From a virus: DNA of 64,000 nucleotides. The position numbers and the translations under genes were made by a program. A model generated the notes under the pieces. That model worked only from the letters and a program-made list of their open reading frames with translations. It was not told where the DNA came from and did no database searches. Every line of letters begins with the position of its first letter. Within the stretch, counting starts at the first letter, position 1. The DNA lies in IMG/VR virus record IMGVR_UViG_3300013094_003731, positions 1 to 64,000 of that record, one strand, 5' to 3'. This document shows, one piece after another, positions 59,646-64,000 of this stretch.

Positions 59646-60923
59646 GTGAAATATAGTATCCTAATTCTGTATACTTTAGTATTAACTGCTTGTGGGGGAG
59701 GCGGGGGCTCGGTCTCTAGTGCAAATACTCCGACGGTTTCTCACGTTCTTAACCAAACTTTAGCTCAGGTGACAACTTATCAAAATAGTGAGGCAACCGG
59801 AGAAATTTTTAATACTCAAGTGGCCGACCTAAATGGCGACGGACTTGAAGATGTAGTAGTAAGTGGTTGGGCAGTTGAGCCTGCCGCATACGCCAATGCA
59901 GTGCATGGCAAAGTTCCTGTAAAAATACTGATACAACAAACTGACGGGACTTTGAAAGATCAAACCGACGCCATGTTGGGTGTTGGCAACAACATGATTT
60001 ATGGAAGTCAACGCATTATTATTGCCGACTTCGACAGTGACGGTAAACCCGATATCTTTTTAGGTGGATTTCAAGACAGTCCATCACTGTCAAATCAGTT
60101 ATGTTGCAGTCCCGTTGCCAGCGTGATGTTTTGGAATGATGGTGCTGTTTTTACCAGATATGATTTTGTCGATACTGTATGGGCTCATGCAGTTTGTATT
60201 GGTGACTTAAATGGCGATGGGCCCAGTATTGTAATGGGCGGGACTAACACCTACGCCAATAATATTTACATCAATAATGGTTTGCGTAATTTTACTCTGA
60301 CTCATACTGCACAATTTATCAGCAGTGGTGGGGCATGTGCTGTAGTTAAAGATGCCAATAGTGGAAATATTGGTATAGTTACTACCAATGTGGGATTTGC
60401 TCTTGTTGCCGGGTATAATGCCGTGGTGCAGATATTTGACAGAAATATGAATTTTCTCAATGTAATAGGGTTACCAGGTGCAGAAGGTACGGCACACGAT
60501 ATAGTAAATATAGTATCAAGTAATAATTTATTGATCCTGACCGACAACAAATTGGATAACGGTACCGGCTCATTTACTGCATTACAAATAAATGCCGGAT
60601 TGTCATTTACCAATGTTACCAGTACATATTTTCCAAGCCAGCCCAACAATTATTATTTTCAATACTACACACGCAGCCTAAATATCAATGGTAGTCCGGC
60701 AATTTATGTAGACAATGTAGATAGCAATTGGAATTTTAGTACTCTGCCAGATTTATGGATATTGACCAACGGAAGTTTTCAACCCAGTATGCAACCGCAA
60801 ATGAGCACCGACATTGGTAACTACAGTCAACCCACGTTATACAAAGACAGTGACGGAAATTTGCGTTTGTTATTGATACAGAACAACAACAACACCTTTA
60901 CTTTTTATACAAAACCAGTATGA
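59646..60923 (+). CDS. FG-GAP/VCBS-repeat lipoprotein
   Basis: 425 residues from GTG 59646, chosen because CAGGAG precedes it at correct spacing and it makes a proper lipoprotein signal (LILYTLVLTACGGGGG, Cys16). The mature part has calcium-binding beta-propeller repeats: DLNGDGLEDVVVSG, DFDSDGKPDIFLGG and DLNGDGPSIVMGG. Such integrin-like domains bind partners on cell surfaces. A phage-made envelope lipoprotein under a perfect early promoter suggests host-surface remodelling, for example superinfection exclusion or an altered receptor. Signal and repeats are clear; role is inferred. Confidence 0.8.
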   Translation: MKYSILILYTLVLTACGGGGGSVSSANTPTVSHVLNQTLAQVTTYQNSEATGEIFNTQVADLNGDGLEDVVVSGWAVEPAAYANAVHGKVPVKILIQQTDGTLKDQTDAMLGVGNNMIYGSQRIIIADFDSDGKPDIFLGGFQDSPSLSNQLCCSPVASVMFWNDGAVFTRYDFVDTVWAHAVCIGDLNGDGPSIVMGGTNTYANNIYINNGLRNFTLTHTAQFISSGGACAVVKDANSGNIGIVTTNVGFALVAGYNAVVQIFDRNMNFLNVIGLPGAEGTAHDIVNIVSSNNLLILTDNKLDNGTGSFTALQINAGLSFTNVTSTYFPSQPNNYYFQYYTRSLNINGSPAIYVDNVDSNWNFSTLPDLWILTNGSFQPSMQPQMSTDIGNYSQPTLYKDSDGNLRLLLIQNNNNTFTFYTKPV

Positions 60924-61258
60924 TACAATTACCACCAGGATGTCGACTCAATTACAGTATATGGATAGATGTAGACGCTATCACGGATGAAATGTGCGAA
61001 TGGTTCAGCATGATTGGCGGTACTGTTGCCGAAGTACCAGGACCCGGTTATGGTGCCGTAAGAGTATCTGATCTTGTAAAACGCAAAACTGTGCAATATG
61101 GTAAGGCTAAACCCAGTTACTATAGACAAGACGGTACTGGTTATGTTAAAATAAACTTCAATGGTGATGATGCTTCAACTGCCAGTGTGTTCCTACTTAA
61201 ATTTATGGACAACGTCAAAGCTCACAATGTGAAACAGGAATTTGACTTAATTAAATAA
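60920..61258 (+). CDS. Hypothetical protein, 112 aa
   Basis: Begins MIQLPPGCRLNYSIWIDVDA, overlaps the lipoprotein stop by 4 bases. Has GGTVAEVPGPGYGAVRVSDLV and VKINFNGDDASTASVFLLKF. No recognised family. Likely co-transcribed with the FG-GAP lipoprotein. Confidence 0.55.
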   Translation: MIQLPPGCRLNYSIWIDVDAITDEMCEWFSMIGGTVAEVPGPGYGAVRVSDLVKRKTVQYGKAKPSYYRQDGTGYVKINFNGDDASTASVFLLKFMDNVKAHNVKQEFDLIK

Positions 61259-61287
61259 GTCTATAGCGGTCTCGGGCTTCATCCCGC

Positions 61288-61317
61288 TTTACAAACTCTG
61301 CCAGCCTATGCTATAAT
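61288..61317 (+). promoter_or_regulatory. Sigma70-like promoter for queD
   Basis: TTTACA (61288-61293), 18-base spacer, TATAAT (61312-61317); TAGGAGAAAC ribosome site before the ATG at 61336. A weak AGCGG/CCGCT inverted repeat (about 61265-61289) just upstream may act as a poor terminator. Confidence 0.6.
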
Positions 61318-61335
61318 TAACATAGGAGAAACAGC

Positions 61336-61827
61336 ATGACAACTTATCGATTTACTAGTACAAAAGAATACCACGATGCATTTCCGTGTGCGTACAGACA
61401 GTGGCGAGCCGACAGCCATTGCAATACCATACATGGCTATTCATTTAGTATGAAATTTTACTTTGGTACAGATACTTTAGATGCACGTAATTGGGTAGCT
61501 GACTATGGTGGATTAAAAGAATTAAAGAAGGTATTAGAAGATCAATTTGATCATACGCTACTTGTAGCACAAGACGATCCCGAGCTTGAAACATTCAAAC
61601 TGTTGGAAAGTAAAAAAATGGCCAAGTTGACTATCCTACCACGTTTAGGTTGTGAAGGATTAGCAGATATGCTTTACAAGTATGTGAATGGAGTTTACAT
61701 TCCCGATATGTGGGGACCAGGTGAAGCAGAAAGACTTTGGTGCTTCAAGGTCGAAGTAAGAGAAACACAAAGCAATATGGCTTATCGAGAAGGTCACAGA
61801 GAAGATGGCGAGGACTTGTTTGCCTAA
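61336..61827 (+). CDS. queD: 6-carboxytetrahydropterin synthase (QueD)
   Basis: 163 residues. SHCNTIHGYSFSMKFYFG contains the catalytic-type Cys and a His of the zinc site; HGY replaces the more common HGH. NWVADYGGLKELKKVLEDQFDHTLLV is the QueD D-G-L and DH region, and CFKVEVRETQ the terminal motif. It converts dihydroneopterin triphosphate to 6-carboxytetrahydropterin, the second step to preQ0. The HGY variant with the tail AYREG is, from memory, known in T4-like cyanophage QueD. The promoter directly upstream suggests early expression. Confidence 0.85.
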   Translation: MTTYRFTSTKEYHDAFPCAYRQWRADSHCNTIHGYSFSMKFYFGTDTLDARNWVADYGGLKELKKVLEDQFDHTLLVAQDDPELETFKLLESKKMAKLTILPRLGCEGLADMLYKYVNGVYIPDMWGPGEAERLWCFKVEVRETQSNMAYREGHREDGEDLFA

Positions 61828-62030
61828 TGGATATTAACATCATGTATCTGGCCATTGTGTTCTTTTGTCAAGGAACACAATGTGGTGCAATGTCGGTCGA
61901 GACTCCCTACGCAAATCGAGCCGAATGTCAATCAGATGTGGCCAAGGCCGAAGAAAAGTTTCGACAAGATCCTTCAATAACCATTGTTGAGGGAAGATGT
62001 GCAAAATTTAATAATGGATTGAAATCATAA
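61827..62030 (+). CDS. Small Cys-containing exported-like protein
   Basis: 67 residues from ATG 61827 sharing a base with the queD stop (TAATG). A short hydrophobic N-terminus (MYLAIVFFCQ) may be a membrane anchor or signal, then CGAMSVETPYANRAECQ and GRCAKF, four Cys able to make two disulfides. No family recognised. Confidence 0.5.
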   Translation: MDINIMYLAIVFFCQGTQCGAMSVETPYANRAECQSDVAKAEEKFRQDPSITIVEGRCAKFNNGLKS

Positions 62031-62041
62031 TCGAGAAAAAT

Positions 62042-63565
62042 TTGCATAAAGTTTACAAGATTGAACCCAATAACACAACCGATTTAGTGCTTGCCAAGAG
62101 CAAATATCAATCGGTTGTGTTACTTAATACACCCAAATTGGGTTTGAATAATCCTCCCATGGCTCCAGCACTGTTACAGTCTATTGCCAAGTCCATGGGA
62201 TGCAGTGTAGATTTTATAGATATCAATTTGGAATTTCAAACTTATTTCGCAAACAACAATCGACTGTTAAATGATTGGTGCGAACTTGAGCAAGAGTTGT
62301 CTGCAGATGAATTGGATTTGGTCGAAGCTTTTACACAAACACTTGACTTGGATACAATATTTCGAGCCCAAGTTGTTGGGATCAGTGTGTTTAGCATTCA
62401 TAGTTTTGCATACACCACGTGGTTTTTAGAACGCTATCGACAACAAATGTCGGGCATTGTGGTAGTTGGCGGAGCCGGAGCCAATTCCAGTGACTACGGA
62501 AAAAAATTATACGAAAAAGGTTTGATCGATTTTTACACCATTGGCGAGGGCGAATTGTCTTGGCGAGCTATACTAAGCGATCGGTTGCCGTTTCCCGGAG
62601 TCAACAGTGTGGGGCAGTCGCTGCAAAACTTTGACTCAATTCCCATTCCCGATTATAGCGGATTCCGGCTGGAACAATATATAAATTCACGTGTACACGG
62701 AATCACCATTGGTGTAGAAGGTAGCCGTGGATGTGTAAGAAATTGTACCTTTTGTGATATAAGAAGTTTTTGGGACAAGTACAAGTTCAAGGACGGTGTC
62801 AAACTGGCCAATGAACTGATCAAACTAAAAGAACAGTATGATGTAAAGCATTTCTTTTTTAATGACAGTTTGGTAAACGGCAGTGATCGCGCATTCCGAG
62901 ATTTTATCAATGTATTGGCCATTTACAATCGCTGGAGCGATAACAAAATACATTGGAGCGGCTATTACATAATCAAGCCGGCAATTACTTACAAAGAAAA
63001 AGATTGGATCAATTTAAAAGACAGCGGAGTACGTAGTTTATATATTGGAATAGAAAGTGGGTCGGAACAGGTACGTGACCATATGAAAAAGAAATTCAGT
63101 AACAGTGATATAGATTATGCCATGACCAAAATACAGTTGTACGGCATTAGATGCACTTGGTTACTGATTGTTGGCTATCCCACCGAAACCGAACAGGATT
63201 TTGAATCAACATTGGATCTACTGACACGATATCAACCCATGGCCCTGGATCGAACCATAGACACTGTGGCCCTAGGGTTTACCCTGGGCATTATACCGGG
63301 ATCACCACTGGAGTCACTGAAAGAGCAGTTAAACATACAATCGGCCTTTCCCGGACACACCGACAATGGTATATATTGGAAAAACGAAAATAGCAATTTT
63401 AAAATACGAGTACAACGCAGAATACGTGCCGAACGACTGATTAGGCAACTGGGATACAACAGTTGGGTCGGTGACAACGATGTTATCGCCTACTTTGAGC
63501 AAAAGCTGGATCAGTTGGAAAGGGGCATCATTATCGAGGACGACATTGCCGAACACCATGGTTAA
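62042..63565 (+). CDS. B12-binding-domain radical SAM protein
   Basis: 507 residues from a TTG start (no better start was found). The N-terminal 190 residues resemble a B12-binding fold: VVLLNTPKLGLNNPPMAPALL, VVGISVFSIHSFAY, IVVVGGAGAN and FYTIGEGELSWRAI. The radical SAM motif GSRGCVRNCTFCDIRSFW (CxxxCxxC) is near residue 230, and IGIESGSEQVRDHMKKKFS and IVGYPTETEQDFEST are class markers. Cobalamin-dependent enzymes of this type methylate carbon or phosphorus. No His-based cobalt ligand motif was seen, so B12 binding is not certain. Overlaps the next gene. Confidence 0.8.
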   Translation: MHKVYKIEPNNTTDLVLAKSKYQSVVLLNTPKLGLNNPPMAPALLQSIAKSMGCSVDFIDINLEFQTYFANNNRLLNDWCELEQELSADELDLVEAFTQTLDLDTIFRAQVVGISVFSIHSFAYTTWFLERYRQQMSGIVVVGGAGANSSDYGKKLYEKGLIDFYTIGEGELSWRAILSDRLPFPGVNSVGQSLQNFDSIPIPDYSGFRLEQYINSRVHGITIGVEGSRGCVRNCTFCDIRSFWDKYKFKDGVKLANELIKLKEQYDVKHFFFNDSLVNGSDRAFRDFINVLAIYNRWSDNKIHWSGYYIIKPAITYKEKDWINLKDSGVRSLYIGIESGSEQVRDHMKKKFSNSDIDYAMTKIQLYGIRCTWLLIVGYPTETEQDFESTLDLLTRYQPMALDRTIDTVALGFTLGIIPGSPLESLKEQLNIQSAFPGHTDNGIYWKNENSNFKIRVQRRIRAERLIRQLGYNSWVGDNDVIAYFEQKLDQLERGIIIEDDIAEHHG

Positions 63566-64000
63566 GTTTGAACTATTTTTAAACACCAATTACGTTAGTA
63601 TGCCCGAAGTGGTACAGATTGGTATTGATGACACAGTTGTGCTCGATACTGTTATGCCCTTGGATCATGTGAAATTTGAATGTGACTTGGCCGATAACGA
63701 GCATGTGCTATGGATCGAATTATGTGACAAACACAGCACCAATGAATACCGCATCAATGGCCAATTAGAAAACGACACTTTTATAGATATTAAAAATATT
63801 TCTATCAATGGTAGCATGATGAATCATTTGCTCAACGACAATGCTTATGTCATTCCCGATTGGCAACATCACCCCGACGTTGCTCTGTGGTTTCAAGAGA
63901 ACAAAGGATTTGTTCCTGAACGATTGGAAAAATCTAAATATTTAAACTTTAAAGGCCGATACTGTTTTCATTTTTCTTTGCCGATTCGAGATTATCTAAA
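63558..64000 (+). CDS. Beta-sandwich-like protein, truncated by window end (family member 3)
   Basis: 147 residues visible, starting at ATG 63558 which overlaps the radical SAM gene by 8 bases; the gene continues past 64000. Strand-rich: VKFELFLNTNYVSMPEVVQI, GIDDTVVLDTVMPLDHV, LADNEHVLWIELCD. Same layout as the proteins at 31875 and 33593 (opening strand, DDT turn, NEHVL/TDHML strand). Function unknown. Confidence 0.55.
   Translation, partial: MVKFELFLNTNYVSMPEVVQIGIDDTVVLDTVMPLDHVKFECDLADNEHVLWIELCDKHSTNEYRINGQLENDTFIDIKNISINGSMMNHLLNDNAYVIPDWQHHPDVALWFQENKGFVPERLEKSKYLNFKGRYCFHFSLPIRDYL

Noticed and set aside
1-64000. CRISPR arrays, insertion sequences or integrase/attachment sites
   Set aside because: No regularly spaced direct repeats, transposase or integrase motifs were seen by reading through; the hairpin pair around the ACP gene is too short and imperfect to call an attachment site.

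Overview
The window looks like part of the genome of a large T4-like myovirus (tailed phage). It carries a T4-type replication core: a family B DNA polymerase like gp43, a sliding clamp like gp45 and a clamp-loader ATPase like gp44. It also has PhoH, a DsbA-like protein, a GroES/gp31-like co-chaperonin, a tail or fibre gene with Ig-like repeats, a full lysis cassette, and intergenic boxes resembling the T4 late promoter TATAAATA. Genes are packed tightly, many with ATGA or TAATG overlaps, and all but three lie on the + strand. No terminase, portal or major capsid gene is present, so this is only part of the genome. Two Bug/TctC periplasmic binding proteins, a family greatly expanded in Burkholderiales, suggest a betaproteobacterial host; this is inference.

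Layout. 1-2.8 kb: small unknown genes, then IF-1, Fe/Mn superoxide dismutase and an IscA/ErpA-type Fe-S carrier. 2.9-8.4 kb: virion proteins. 8.4-15.7 kb: small proteins, a DnaE-like fragment, a GroES-like protein, clamp loader, two radical SAM enzymes, PhoH and a methyltransferase; the minus-strand genes lie at 13.1-15.7 kb. 15.8-24.2 kb: metabolic accessory genes (ferritin-like protein, glutamine amidotransferase, two TctC-like receptors, two sulfotransferase-like proteins, a 2OG-Fe(II) oxygenase, a PP-loop ATPase, a glycosyltransferase-like protein). 24.3-26.9 kb: lysis (GH19 endolysin, spanin pair, extra lipoprotein, three-TM holin). 26.9-30.8 kb: DnaJ and ClpA chaperones. 31-43.7 kb: a cluster of large proteins that mostly begin with a short leader resembling the T4 capsid-targeting sequence, plus Dps. 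43.7-51.2 kb: acyl carrier protein between structured non-coding stretches, DsbA-like protein, glycosyltransferase, DNA polymerase, methyltransferase, radical SAM protein and sliding clamp. 51.2-55.1 kb: DpdA-like base transglycosylase and its neighbours. 55.1-58.8 kb: sugar cassette (glycosyltransferases, GalE, short DegT-like protein). 58.8-64 kb: FolE, an FG-GAP lipoprotein, QueD, a B12-type radical SAM protein and a truncated last gene.

How it fits together. FolE and QueD with DpdA point to 7-deazaguanine modification of the phage DNA; QueE and QueC are not in the window. Host-like sigma70 promoters precede gene 792, dnaJ, the DsbA-like gene, the clamp, the FG-GAP lipoprotein and queD, which suggests early expression. 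T4-like late boxes precede structural genes and the 27-44 kb block. The most interesting possibility is that the 32.3-43.7 kb cluster encodes internal head proteins that are packaged, cut by the prohead protease and injected into the host. One is a 1166-residue protein with a metallopeptidase motif, two acetyltransferase-like domains and a HAD phosphatase domain. All functions are read from sequence motifs and remembered family features; no search was run.
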